A stretch of 64,000 bases of DNA. Origin: Pseudolachnospira sp051055405. GTDB taxonomy: Bacteria; Bacillota; Clostridia; Lachnospirales; Lachnospiraceae. Below the pieces are notes generated by a model. The model saw only the letters and a program-made list of their open reading frames with translations, did not search any database and was not told the DNA's origin. Positions within the stretch are counted from its first letter, which is position 1. Each line of letters opens with the position of its first letter. The stretch lies in assembly GCF_051055405.1 (NCBI RefSeq), contig NZ_CP167068.1:992001-1056000 (forward strand). Direction: 5' to 3'. The position numbers were made by a program, and so were the translations under genes. Shown piece after piece: positions 1 to 8,940 of the stretch.

Positions 1-456
1 GCCGGAACCATCCGGACGGGAACCATTCAGTCGGCGGTAGGTCTTGGCGCGATTCTCTCCCGTGGAATCGGAGATACCATCCGAGTTTCCCTGACAGGCG
101 ATCCCCGGGAAGAGGTTTTTGCGGCGAGAAAGATTTTGCAGTCCTTGGGCCTTCGGAAGGCGGGGATCCGGGTGGTTTCCTGTCCCACGTGCGGGCGAAC
201 CAACATTGATCTGATCGGCCTTGCCAATCAGGTGGAGGAAATGGCCTCTCGTTATGATCTGGATTTGAAGGTGGCGGTGATGGGCTGCGTGGTCAATGGG
301 CCGGGAGAGGCCAGAGAGGCGGACCTTGGTATTGCAGGCGGAAAGGGAGAAGGACTGCTGATACGAAAAGGGGAGATCCTGCGGAAAGTGCCGGAGGAGG
401 AGCTGCTGTCTGCGTTGGAGCTGGAAATTGCCCATTGGGAGAAGGAATATGAATAA
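1..456 (+). CDS. ispG: IspG (GcpE), 4-hydroxy-3-methylbut-2-enyl diphosphate synthase, 3' part only
   Basis: The last 151 codons of IspG; the gene begins before the window. IspG is a cytosolic [4Fe-4S] enzyme of the MEP isoprenoid pathway that reductively converts MEcPP to HMBPP. The iron-sulfur domain is visible: Cys codons at 181 and 190 (CPTCGR motif) and at 286 (MGCVVNGPGEA motif). The Glu codon at 307 corresponds to the fourth cluster ligand known for the family. The stop at 454-456 overlaps the polC start by 8 bp, so the two are translationally coupled. An ispG-polC order is common in Clostridia. Identification is secure; only the N-terminal barrel is missing because of the window edge. 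Confidence 0.95.
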   Translation, partial: AGTIRTGTIQSAVGLGAILSRGIGDTIRVSLTGDPREEVFAARKILQSLGLRKAGIRVVSCPTCGRTNIDLIGLANQVEEMASRYDLDLKVAVMGCVVNGPGEAREADLGIAGGKGEGLLIRKGEILRKVPEEELLSALELEIAHWEKEYE

Positions 457-3400
457 AAGCTTTTGGGAAGTACTTCCCAATCTGCAAACCGCGGATCATC
501 TGATGCAGATCTTGGATGGGGCGACAGTGACGCGGGTGACCATGCCGAGGGATCGAAGCATGATCCGCATTTATCTGGAATGCCGGGAATTGATTGCGAA
601 GCGGGATATTTACATATTGGAAGCAGCGATCAAAAAACAATTTTTTGCCCATAAAAATGTAACGGTAAAGATTTATGAGCGGTATGAGCTGGGAGAGATG
701 AGCGCGGAAGATGCCATGGCCCGCTATCGAGACAGCATTTTGTTGGAGTTAAAAGGCTGGCATCTGATGGACTACAATCTGTTCCGAACGGCAAAGATCA
801 CTTTTCCGGACCCGCAGGTGATGGTGTTGGAGGCGGAAGAGAATATCGTCAATCATTCCCGCAGCCAGGAACTTTGCCGGATTCTGGAAAAGATTTTTAA
901 CGAGCGCCTGGGAATTCCCCTGGAAGTTCGCTGCCATCTTGGCAAGGTGGTTCACAAGTCCTGGCATGAGGCCGGCGAGGAAGCGATGTTGGCGGAAGCG
1001 GCTCAGATCAGCCGTCATGCCCAGGAAGCAAAGGCCGGCGAAGAGGTTGCGGCCGCGAAAGAGCATAAGAAACAAGAATTCCGCCGGGCGCCTCGCGCCA
1101 GGTTACTGGAAGAGGCAGAAGGTTATGGACGGGATTTCAGTGATGAACCGCTTCCCATTGATCAAATCGTGGAAGAAATCGGAGACGTGGTCATCCAGGG
1201 AGAGATCATCCGTGTGGACACGCGTGTGATTAAGACAGGAAATTGGATTATCACCTTTGTGGTTACCGACCATCGGGATTCAATTCTTGTAAAAATATTC
1301 TGTAAGCCGGAAGAAAAGGACGGGTTGCTTGGCTTCTTAAAGACGGGGCACTGGGTGGCTGTCAAGGGGCGCACGGTGTTTGACAAATTTGACAAGGAGC
1401 TGACCATCGCCTCTGTGCAGGGAATCAAAAAATTGGAGCATGGAGCGGGAGGACGGAAGGACAAGAGTCCGGTAAAGCGGGTGGAACTCCACTGTCATAC
1501 GAAGATGAGCGATATGGATGGGGTTTCTGATGCCGCGTCCATTGTGAAACAGGCGGCTGCCTGGGGACAGAAAGCGATCGCCATCACGGACCACGGTGTG
1601 GTTCAGGCTTTTCCGGAAGCCATGCACACGGCGGAAAAGCTGGATATCAAGATTATCTATGGCTGTGAAGCCTATGTGGTGAACGATCAGCCGGGAGATA
1701 CGGTGGAAGATATCCAAAAAGCGAAGTCGTATCACATTATTTTGCTGGCGCAAAACGATATTGGCCGGATGAATCTGTACCGTTTGGTGTCGGAGTCCCA
1801 TCTGACGTATTTTCATCGCTGGCCCCGGATTCCCAAAAGTTTGCTGAGCGAGTGCCGGGAGGGAATCCTGATCGGTTCTGCCTGCGAGGCGGGGGAGTTG
1901 TTTCGGGCCATCTTAGATAAAAAAACGGATGAAGAACTGATTGCCATTGCAAAATATTACGACTATCTGGAAATCCAGCCCATCGGCAACAATGAGTTTA
2001 TGCTTCGGGACGACAAATTTGAAGCGAAAACCATCGAGGATTTACAGAATTTAAACCGGAGAGTGGTTGATCTGGGAGATCGACTGGGAAAACCGGTCGT
2101 GGGTACCTGCGACGTGCATTTCCTCAATCCGGAAGATGAGGTGTACCGGCGGATTTTGATGAAGGGCAAGGGCTTTGCCGACGCGGATTTGCAGGCGCCT
2201 TTGTATCTTCGCACCACAGAGGAGATGCTGGAAGAGTTCGCCTATCTTGGAAAAGAAAAGGCGGAAGAGATCGTCATCACCAATACGAACCGGGTGGCGG
2301 ACTCCTGCGAAAAGATCCTGCCGGTTCGATTGGACAAGTGTCCGCCGGTTATTGAGGGTTCCGAGGAAGAACTGCGGGAGATGTGCTACAAAAAAGCGGA
2401 GAGCATTTATGGTACCCCCCTTCCGACGATCGTATCGGAGCGTTTGGAGAAAGAGCTGACTTCCATCATTGGAAATGGCTACGCGGTCATGTATATCATT
2501 GCCCAGCGTCTGGTGAAAAAGTCCATTGACGACGGATATCTCGTTGGTTCCCGTGGTTCCGTCGGCTCCTCCTTTGTGGCTACCATGTCGGACATTACGG
2601 AAGTAAATCCCTTAAGCCCTCACTACGTCTGCCCTCACTGTAAATATAGTGATTTTGATTCCGACGAAGTCAAGGCCTACGCGGGAAGCGCGGGATGCGA
2701 CATGCCCGATCGGGCATGCCCCAAGTGCGGTACTCTAATGTTAAAGGATGGGTTTGACATTCCTTTCGAGACATTCCTGGGATTTAAGGGAGATAAGGAA
2801 CCGGATATCGATCTGAACTTCTCCGGAGAATATCAAAGCCATGCCCATGACTATACGGAAGTGTTATTCGGAAAGGGACATACCTTCCGTGCAGGGACCA
2901 TTGGTACGCTGGCAGACAAAACGGCCTATGGCTTTGTCATGAAGTATTATGAGGAGAAAAATATGGTCAAGCGCCGCTGTGAGATTGAGCGGATTGCGGC
3001 AGGCTGCGTCGGCGTGCGAAGAAGCACCGGCCAGCATCCAGGCGGTATTGTGGTGATGCCGAAGGGGGAGACGATCTATTCTTTTACTCCCATTCAGCAT
3101 CCGGCCAATGATATGACCACCAGCACAGTGACGACCCATTTTGATTACCATTCCATCGACCAGAATTTGTTGAAGCTGGATATTCTCGGACACGATGATC
3201 CGACGATGATCCGGCGTTTGGAGGATTTGATTGGAATCGATGCCAGAAAGATTCCGCTGGACGACCCGAAGGTGATGTCTTTATTTAAGGATACATCCGC
3301 CTTAGGCATTACTCCGGAGGATATCGGAGGCTGTAAGCTGGGAGCCTTGGGAATTCCGGAGTTTGGAACAGATTTTGCTATGCAGATGCTGATTGATTCC

Positions 3401-4240
3401 AAGCCCCAGTGTTTTTCAGATTTGGTGCGGATCGCCGGCTTGGCCCATGGTACGGATGTATGGCTGGGCAATGCTCAGGATTTGATTCTTTCGGGTAAGG
3501 CTACGCTGCAGACAGCCATCTGTACCCGTGACGATATCATGCTGTATCTGATTTCCATGGGAATGGACAAGAGTCTTTCCTTTAACATCATGGAAAAGGT
3601 TCGGAAAGGAAAGGGGCTGACGCCGGAGCACGAGAAGGCCATGCGGGACGCGAACGTTCCGGACTGGTATATTGACTCCTGCAAGAAGATCAAATATATG
3701 TTTCCGAAAGCCCATGCGGCTGCCTATGTAATGATGGCCTGGCGGATTGCTTACTGTAAAGTTTATCATCCCTTGGAATACTACACGGCCTTTTTTGGAA
3801 TCCGGGCCACGGGCTTTAACTATGAATTGATGTGCCGCGGACGGGACGTTTTAGAGATGAATTTAAAGATGTACCGGAACAATGGCGATAACCTGACGGA
3901 TAAAGAAAAAGTCACCCTTCGGGATATGCGGATTGTCCAGGAGATGTACGTCCGGGGATTTGAATTTATGCCGATTGATATTTACCGAGCCCACGCGACT
4001 CATTTCCAGATCTTCGATGGAAAAATCATGCCGTCTTTGTGCAGCATTGACGGCATGGGAGAAAAGGCGGCGGAAGCGGTGATGGCAGAGGCAAAAAAGG
4101 AACGCTTTTTGTCCAGAGAAGATTTTTATCAGCGGACGAAGATCAGCAGAAGTACCATCGATTTGATGGCGGATATGGGCCTTTTTGGAGACTTGCCGGT
4201 AACCAATCAGATTTCGCTGTTTGACATGGAGCTGTTGTAA
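449..4240 (+). CDS. polC: PolC-type DNA polymerase III alpha subunit lacking the exonuclease insert
   Basis: Replicative DNA polymerase of low-GC Gram-positives, 1263 aa from the ATG at 449, which has a GGGAGAAGG ribosome-binding site; an in-frame TTG at 428 is less likely. Order: N-terminal domain (about 1-215), OB fold (about 245-335), PHP domain (from 345), zinc motif with paired CPHC and CPKC, and the palm with catalytic Asp786 and Asp788 (PDIDLNFSGEY). The motifs GSRGSVGSS and LDILGHDD are present. The usual PolC is about 1440 aa because a DnaQ-like exonuclease of roughly 170 aa interrupts PHP. Here PHP runs straight from YGCEAYVV (near 410) to SYHIILLAQN (427), so that exonuclease is absent. 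The nine PHP metal-ligand positions appear intact: H348, H350, D357, H382, E407, H429, C479, D555 and H557. Confidence 0.96.
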   Translation: MNKSFWEVLPNLQTADHLMQILDGATVTRVTMPRDRSMIRIYLECRELIAKRDIYILEAAIKKQFFAHKNVTVKIYERYELGEMSAEDAMARYRDSILLELKGWHLMDYNLFRTAKITFPDPQVMVLEAEENIVNHSRSQELCRILEKIFNERLGIPLEVRCHLGKVVHKSWHEAGEEAMLAEAAQISRHAQEAKAGEEVAAAKEHKKQEFRRAPRARLLEEAEGYGRDFSDEPLPIDQIVEEIGDVVIQGEIIRVDTRVIKTGNWIITFVVTDHRDSILVKIFCKPEEKDGLLGFLKTGHWVAVKGRTVFDKFDKELTIASVQGIKKLEHGAGGRKDKSPVKRVELHCHTKMSDMDGVSDAASIVKQAAAWGQKAIAITDHGVVQAFPEAMHTAEKLDIKIIYGCEAYVVNDQPGDTVEDIQKAKSYHIILLAQNDIGRMNLYRLVSESHLTYFHRWPRIPKSLLSECREGILIGSACEAGELFRAILDKKTDEELIAIAKYYDYLEIQPIGNNEFMLRDDKFEAKTIEDLQNLNRRVVDLGDRLGKPVVGTCDVHFLNPEDEVYRRILMKGKGFADADLQAPLYLRTTEEMLEEFAYLGKEKAEEIVITNTNRVADSCEKILPVRLDKCPPVIEGSEEELREMCYKKAESIYGTPLPTIVSERLEKELTSIIGNGYAVMYIIAQRLVKKSIDDGYLVGSRGSVGSSFVATMSDITEVNPLSPHYVCPHCKYSDFDSDEVKAYAGSAGCDMPDRACPKCGTLMLKDGFDIPFETFLGFKGDKEPDIDLNFSGEYQSHAHDYTEVLFGKGHTFRAGTIGTLADKTAYGFVMKYYEEKNMVKRRCEIERIAAGCVGVRRSTGQHPGGIVVMPKGETIYSFTPIQHPANDMTTSTVTTHFDYHSIDQNLLKLDILGHDDPTMIRRLEDLIGIDARKIPLDDPKVMSLFKDTSALGITPEDIGGCKLGALGIPEFGTDFAMQMLIDSKPQCFSDLVRIAGLAHGTDVWLGNAQDLILSGKATLQTAICTRDDIMLYLISMGMDKSLSFNIMEKVRKGKGLTPEHEKAMRDANVPDWYIDSCKKIKYMFPKAHAAAYVMMAWRIAYCKVYHPLEYYTAFFGIRATGFNYELMCRGRDVLEMNLKMYRNNGDNLTDKEKVTLRDMRIVQEMYVRGFEFMPIDIYRAHATHFQIFDGKIMPSLCSIDGMGEKAAEAVMAEAKKERFLSREDFYQRTKISRSTIDLMADMGLFGDLPVTNQISLFDMELL

Positions 4241-4261
4241 GCGGCAGAAAGGAAAAGAAGG

Positions 4262-5071
4262 ATGAATGAGATGAAAAAGGTTTTAACAATCGCAGGCTCT
4301 GACTGCAGCGGCGGCGCAGGAATACAGGCGGATTTGAAAACCATGGCGGCTCATGGTATGTACGGCATGAGCGTCATCACCGCTTTGACGGCGCAGAATA
4401 CGACGGGAGTGTATGGGATTCAGGAAGCTACGCCGGAATTTGTGGCCCAGCAGCTGGACTGCATCTTTTCGGATATTGTACCGGATGCGGTAAAAATCGG
4501 TATGGTTTCGAACACCGCGTTGATTCATGTGATCGCGGATAAATTGGAGCAATATCAGGCGAAAAATATCGTAGTAGACCCAGTGATGGTTTCTACCAGT
4601 GGAAGCAGGCTTCTGGCCGAAGATGCGGCCAACTGCCTCATTCACCGTTTTCTTCCCTTGGCCACCGTGATTACGCCGAATATTCCGGAAGCGGAAGTCC
4701 TGGCGGCTCGGAAGATCCAAACACCGGAAGATATGGCGGAAGCGGCGGAGCAGATCGGAAGAAATACCGGAAGCGCGGTATTGGTAAAAGGAGGACATCA
4801 TCTGAATGACGCCAATGACCTGCTGTATGATAAAGGCATGTCCGTCTGGTTTTATGGGGAACGGATCGACAATCCCAATACCCACGGCACCGGATGCACG
4901 CTGTCCTCAGCCATTGCCTGCGGCTTAGCGGCGGGGCTTGATCTAAACGCGAGCGTTCGGCAGGCCAAGGCTTATATCTCCGGAGCTCTGCGGGCAAACC
5001 TGGATTTGGGACAAGGAAGTGGACCGATGAATCACTGCTTTTGCCTGGAAGGCTTTCATCTGCCAGAGTGA
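4262..5071 (+). CDS. thiD: ThiD-family hydroxymethylpyrimidine (phosphate) kinase
   Basis: A 269-aa ribokinase-fold kinase that phosphorylates HMP and HMP-P in thiamine synthesis. Visible signatures are the N-terminal GSDCSGGAGIQADLKT motif, DPVMVSTSG in the middle and the anion-hole motif NTHGTGC with the Cys typical of ThiD. Some family members act as pyridoxal kinases (PdxK), so the substrate is not fixed by sequence alone. The start at 4262 follows a purine-rich stretch; a second ATG lies at 4271. It sits 21 bp after polC and shares its strand, so it is probably cotranscribed. No thi genes and no room for a TPP riboswitch are next to it. The gene converges on truA. Confidence 0.9.
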   Translation: MNEMKKVLTIAGSDCSGGAGIQADLKTMAAHGMYGMSVITALTAQNTTGVYGIQEATPEFVAQQLDCIFSDIVPDAVKIGMVSNTALIHVIADKLEQYQAKNIVVDPVMVSTSGSRLLAEDAANCLIHRFLPLATVITPNIPEAEVLAARKIQTPEDMAEAAEQIGRNTGSAVLVKGGHHLNDANDLLYDKGMSVWFYGERIDNPNTHGTGCTLSSAIACGLAAGLDLNASVRQAKAYISGALRANLDLGQGSGPMNHCFCLEGFHLPE

Positions 5072-5085
5072 GGCATTTTCATTTC

Positions 5086-5110
5086 ATAGGAAATTCTTTC
5101 TTATGTGTCT
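5086..5110. repeat. Short REP-like repeat between thiD and truA
   Basis: The 50-bp gap between these convergent genes holds an imperfect inverted repeat (CATAGGAAA / TTTCTTATG). The core ATAGGAAATTCTTT recurs exactly at 62342-62355 after icd, and related forms occur at 53881-53917 and 54005-54019. All copies lie between genes. Confidence 0.45.
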
Positions 5111-5121
5111 CACCTCGATTT

Positions 5122-5856
5122 TTAGGAATAGAGCACCTCGACTAAAGTCAGGCCCTGGGCCGGCGCGGTGAAGCCGGCGGCACGCCGCTCCTTGGCTTCT
5201 AAAATGGAAGGGATTTCCTCCGGCCTTCTCTGGCCGGAACCGATTTCCAATAAAGTTCCGGTTAAGATGCGGACCATATGGTAGAGAAAACCGTTTCCGT
5301 GGAAGGTCAGACGCAGTTCTCCGGGAAATTCCTCAAAGTGGATTTCATCCAGCCGCCGCACCGTAGACTTTTTGCTTTTTCTGGCGCAAAAACTTTGGAA
5401 ATCGTGGGTTCCGATCAAATAGCCGGCGGCTTTTTTCATGGCTTTTTGGTCAAGGGGCGTTTCCCAGGCCGCCATATACTTTCGCTCCAAAACATGAAGG
5501 GCGGGGTCTGTAGCAAGCCGGTAACAGTAGATTTTTCCGATGGCGTTGAGCCGGCTGTGAAATCGTTCGGAGGCTTCGGCTACGGAGACAATCCCGATAT
5601 CTTCGGGAAGGTAAGTATTTAGATAAGCTCGGATTTCCTCCGGGCTTTTTTCTGTTTTCAGACGGACGTTGGCGACTTGTCCCAGGGCATGAACCCCAGC
5701 GTCGGTTCGGCCGGCGCCGTGAATTTCTATGGGGGAACCGGTCATCCGGCTGAGGACGCCTTCGATTTTCCCCTGGATGGTGTCGGCGGTTTTCGCTTGT
5801 CTTTGCCAGCCGACATAGCGGGTGCCGTCATATTGGATGATAAGGCGATAGTTCAT
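5122..5856 (-). CDS. truA: tRNA pseudouridine(38-40) synthase TruA
   Basis: TruA converts U38-U40 in tRNA anticodon arms to pseudouridine. The protein is 244 aa, normal for the family, starting MNYRLIIQYDGT, with the catalytic Asp in GRTDAGVHA. The start at 5856 was chosen because a GAGGGAGAG ribosome-binding site lies just upstream on the minus strand and because the family begins here; the reading frame stays open 22 codons further upstream without family similarity. It is a single-gene unit, convergent with thiD and divergent from the copper operon. Confidence 0.95.
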   Translation of the reverse strand: MNYRLIIQYDGTRYVGWQRQAKTADTIQGKIEGVLSRMTGSPIEIHGAGRTDAGVHALGQVANVRLKTEKSPEEIRAYLNTYLPEDIGIVSVAEASERFHSRLNAIGKIYCYRLATDPALHVLERKYMAAWETPLDQKAMKKAAGYLIGTHDFQSFCARKSKKSTVRRLDEIHFEEFPGELRLTFHGNGFLYHMVRILTGTLLEIGSGQRRPEEIPSILEAKERRAAGFTAPAQGLTLVEVLYS

Positions 5857-6011
5857 GAAGCTCTCCCTCTTAAATGCAATGCTTATCCATATTTTTACGG
5901 ATTTCAAAGGTGATTTTACCACGGATTTATTATTTTGGAAAGCGCTTTGATTTGACGATAAAAGCGTATAAGGCTATCTCATCCTGAAATGAAAAATTCA
6001 GAGAATCGGTA

Positions 6012-6040
6012 TTGACAAAAGAGAAAGAATCCGCTATGCT
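6012..6040 (+). promoter_or_regulatory. Sigma-A promoter of the copper operon
   Basis: TTGACA at 6012-6017, a 17-bp spacer and TATGCT at 6035-6040. It lies 147 bp before copA and directly before the CsoR-type operator, which therefore covers the expected transcription start. Confidence 0.8.
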
Positions 6041-6043
6041 CTT

Positions 6044-6066
6044 TATATACCCTATAGGGGTATATA
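6044..6066. promoter_or_regulatory. CsoR-type copper operator
   Basis: A palindrome centred on ATACCCTATAGGGGTAT, with G/C runs flanking a TATA core and AT-rich arms. Known CsoR operators in copZA promoters of Gram-positives have this form. It starts 4 bp after the -10 box, where a bound repressor would block transcription. A csoR gene is encoded in the same operon, which suggests autoregulation by Cu(I). Confidence 0.8.
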
Positions 6067-6186
6067 AAACGCCGCTTTTTCGTATGAGGAAATCGTTTTC
6101 CACATATACTACGGACATACATGGTCAGGACAGAGTAAATTTTGCTCTCTCCATCGTAGAAGAAAAGCGGAGAAAGGGCGACAGAG

Positions 6187-8436
6187 ATGGTTACAGAAGT
6201 TTATAATATCGAGGGTATGAGCTGCGCGGCTTGCAGCAGCGCGGTAGAAAGAGTGACGAGAAAGCTGCCTGGCGTTGAGACGAGTATGGTAAATCTGACC
6301 ACGGCGAAGATGACGATCACCTACGATCCGGAACAGCTTAGCCGGGAGCAGATCGAAGCGAAAGTGGAGCGGGCTGGATTTCACGCCAGCTATGCGCCTC
6401 CGGAGGCGAAGCGGGAACAGGACATGGAGCTCTTTGAAAAGCAGGAGGAAGCGTTGGAGAAGAGCAAGCGCCGTTTGATCGTTGCGATTGCATTTGCCCT
6501 GCCTCTGCTTTATATCTCCATGGGACATATGCTTCCTTTTGAATTGCCGCTCCCTTCTTTTTTGCGGATGGAGGAAGCGCCTCTCAATTATGCGCTGATT
6601 CAGCTAGTCCTAACGGCGCCGGTATTGATTGCAGGGCAGAAATTTTATATTGTGGGATTTCGCACCTTATTCAAGGGCCATCCCAATATGGATTCTCTGG
6701 TGGCGATCGGCACTTCCAGCGCCTTTTTGTACAGCTTATTTATGACTATTCGGATTCCTTCGGATGCCCATGCGGTTCACAGTCTCTATTATGAATCGGC
6801 GGCTGTGGTCGTGACGTTGGTGATGCTGGGGAAATTTATGGAAAGCCGCAGCAAGGGAAAGACGTCCCAGGCAATTCGCAAGCTGATGGAACTGACGCCG
6901 GATACCACGCTCCTTTTGGTGGACGGTGTGGAGTCGGAGGTACCTACCGACCAAGTGACGGCGGGAAGCCGGATTCTTATAAAACCGGGGGCCAGAATTC
7001 CTTTGGACGGCGTAGTGGTAAGCGGTGTCAGCAGCGTGGATGAATCCATGCTGACCGGGGAGAGTATTCCGGTAGAGAAAAAAGAAGGAGACCAGGTGAT
7101 TGGCGGCAGCGTGAATTTTAACGGAGCCATGGAAGTGGAAGTCACCCGTGTGGGAAAGGAAACGACTCTATCCAAGATCGTCCAGCTGGTGGAAGATGCC
7201 CAGGGGAAGAAAGCGCCGATTTCTAAAGTGGCGGATCTGGTAGCCGGCTATTTTGTTCCCACGGTGATTGGGATTGCGCTGATAGCCGCTCTGGCCTGGG
7301 CGATCTTTGGAGGAAAAGAACTTTCTTTTGTCTTAACGATTTTCGTATCGGTTTTGGTCATCGCCTGCCCGTGCGCCCTGGGACTTGCCACGCCAACGGC
7401 GATTATGGTAGGAACCGGCGTTGGCGCAAACCATGGAATTCTCATTAAAAGCGGGGAAGCATTGGAGGTTATGCACAAGACCAATGTGGTAGTCTTGGAT
7501 AAAACCGGCACCATCACAGCGGGAAATCCTCAGGTGGTGGATGTGCTGACCGGCGACCCGGATCTGGTACGCGTGGCGGGAAGCTGCGAGCTGTTATCGG
7601 AACATCCCCTCGGCGCGGCCATTGTTACTTATGCCAAGGAGCAGGGTCAGGAACTGACAAAACCGGAAAGTTTCCAAAGTATTACGGGAAAGGGAATTCA
7701 GGCTGTTTTTGAGGGCCATTCCGTAGCCATTGGAAACCGGGCGCTGCTTGGGGAGATCTTTTCAACGGTTCCGGAAGGGCGCGTGATGGATTTTGCAAAA
7801 AAAGCCGCAGAGAAAGGGCAGACGCCCATGTTTGTCGTCCTGGACGGTGAGCTTCGCGGAATCCTCTGCGTAGCGGATACGGTGAAGCCCACCAGCGCGG
7901 AAGCGATTGACCGGATGAAAAAAGCCGGCGTCGACGTTTACATGTTGACGGGCGATAACCGGGCCACGGCCGATGCCATCGGAGCTCAGGTAAATTTGGA
8001 CTCCGAGCACGTAATCGCAGAAGTTTTGCCGGGAGATAAGTCTTCTGTGGTAGAAGGCTTGCAAAAAAAAGGCTGGACGGTTATGATGGTAGGGGATGGT
8101 GTGAACGATGCTCCCGCCCTGGCTCAGGCCCAAGTGGGCGTGGCCATCGGCACCGGCAGCGATATTGCCATTGAGTCCGCGGATGTGGTGCTGATGCGCT
8201 CGGATTTGATGGATGTGTACCGGGCGAGAGAGCTGAGCCGTCGGACCATTAAAAATATCCATGAAAATTTGTTTTGGGCGTTTTTCTATAACACACTGGG
8301 AATTCCGGTGGCGGCAGGCCTTTTGTATCTGTTGGGCGGGCCTTTGCTTAGTCCAATGATCGGCGGGTTTGCCATGTCGTTCAGTTCTGTGTTTGTGGTA
8401 GGAAATGCGCTGCGGCTAAAAGGCGTTCGTTTATAG
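6187..8436 (+). CDS. copA: Copper-exporting P1B-type ATPase CopA
   Basis: A 749-aa membrane ATPase that pumps Cu(I) out of the cytoplasm. In order: one N-terminal heavy-metal-associated domain with GMSCAAC (residues 9-15), transmembrane helices from about residue 95, the actuator domain, the metal-channel motif CPC followed by ALGLATPTA, the phosphorylation motif DKTGTIT, the SEHPLG nucleotide-domain motif, GDGVNDAPALA, and a last helix pair with the YN motif typical of Cu-ATPases. CPC with MxCxxC points to Cu(I)/Ag(I) rather than Zn or Cd. It is the first gene of the operon copA-csoR-copZ and is followed by csoR after 9 bp. Confidence 0.95.
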   Translation: MVTEVYNIEGMSCAACSSAVERVTRKLPGVETSMVNLTTAKMTITYDPEQLSREQIEAKVERAGFHASYAPPEAKREQDMELFEKQEEALEKSKRRLIVAIAFALPLLYISMGHMLPFELPLPSFLRMEEAPLNYALIQLVLTAPVLIAGQKFYIVGFRTLFKGHPNMDSLVAIGTSSAFLYSLFMTIRIPSDAHAVHSLYYESAAVVVTLVMLGKFMESRSKGKTSQAIRKLMELTPDTTLLLVDGVESEVPTDQVTAGSRILIKPGARIPLDGVVVSGVSSVDESMLTGESIPVEKKEGDQVIGGSVNFNGAMEVEVTRVGKETTLSKIVQLVEDAQGKKAPISKVADLVAGYFVPTVIGIALIAALAWAIFGGKELSFVLTIFVSVLVIACPCALGLATPTAIMVGTGVGANHGILIKSGEALEVMHKTNVVVLDKTGTITAGNPQVVDVLTGDPDLVRVAGSCELLSEHPLGAAIVTYAKEQGQELTKPESFQSITGKGIQAVFEGHSVAIGNRALLGEIFSTVPEGRVMDFAKKAAEKGQTPMFVVLDGELRGILCVADTVKPTSAEAIDRMKKAGVDVYMLTGDNRATADAIGAQVNLDSEHVIAEVLPGDKSSVVEGLQKKGWTVMMVGDGVNDAPALAQAQVGVAIGTGSDIAIESADVVLMRSDLMDVYRARELSRRTIKNIHENLFWAFFYNTLGIPVAAGLLYLLGGPLLSPMIGGFAMSFSSVFVVGNALRLKGVRL

Positions 8437-8445
8437 GAGGAAAAC

Positions 8446-8739
8446 ATGGATTGCTGCGGGACAAGGACAAAGCACCGGGACGAAAAGGAATATAAGGACC
8501 TGGTTCATCGGCTGAATCGAATGGAAGGACAGATCCGTGGAATTCGTTCTATGGTAGAGAATGATCGGTACTGCGTGGATATTTTGACGCAGGTTTCCGC
8601 AGTTAAATCTGCTTTGGATGCGTTTTGCCGAGAACTGCTGAATAGCCATATTAAGAGTTGTGTGGTGGAGGACATTCAGGAAGGCCGGGAAGAGGCTGTG
8701 GATGAGCTTTGCCAGATCATACAGAAATTGATGAAATAG
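8446..8739 (+). CDS. csoR: CsoR-family copper-sensing repressor
   Basis: A 97-aa four-helix repressor of the CsoR/RcnR family with the signature HRLNRMEGQIRGI. The Cu(I) ligand set C-H-C is present: Cys in RYCVDIL, then His and Cys in HIKSC (H-x3-C spacing). These match the copper branch rather than the formaldehyde (FrmR) or nickel (RcnR) branches. An N-terminal MDCCG adds two further cysteines. The AGGAGG site lies 5 bp before the ATG. CsoR proteins bind palindromes of the kind found at 6044-6066, so it probably represses its own operon until Cu(I) binds. Confidence 0.92.
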   Translation: MDCCGTRTKHRDEKEYKDLVHRLNRMEGQIRGIRSMVENDRYCVDILTQVSAVKSALDAFCRELLNSHIKSCVVEDIQEGREEAVDELCQIIQKLMK

Positions 8740-8751
8740 GAGGAAAGAAAG

Positions 8752-8940
8752 ATGACTGTTTTAAACGTACCTGGAATGCACTGTGAAAAGTGCGTGGAGC
8801 GAATCACAAAGGCAATGACGGAAGAGGGGCTGACTTTTTCCGTAAATCTGGCGGAGAAGACCGTTTCCGTGGACGGCTGTGAGAACTGTGTCGCAAAAGC
8901 AAAAGAAGTCCTGGACGATCTGGGCTTTGAGGCAGAGTGA
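8752..8940 (+). CDS. copZ: CopZ-like copper chaperone
   Basis: A 62-aa heavy-metal-associated domain with the metal site GMHCEKC near the N-terminus. Such small proteins carry Cu(I) to CopA in the cytoplasm. A second Cys pair (GCENC) lies near residue 43, which is unusual and might add metal affinity. It follows csoR after 12 bp with an AGGAGG site, and its TGA overlaps the GTG of the next gene by 3 bp. Confidence 0.9.
   Translation: MTVLNVPGMHCEKCVERITKAMTEEGLTFSVNLAEKTVSVDGCENCVAKAKEVLDDLGFEAE

Noticed and set aside
4241..4261. A TPP riboswitch upstream of thiD
   Set aside because: The gap to polC is only 21 bp.
5930..6118. A 62-codon minus-strand frame
   Set aside because: It covers the copA promoter and CsoR operator, has no ribosome-binding site and resembles nothing known.
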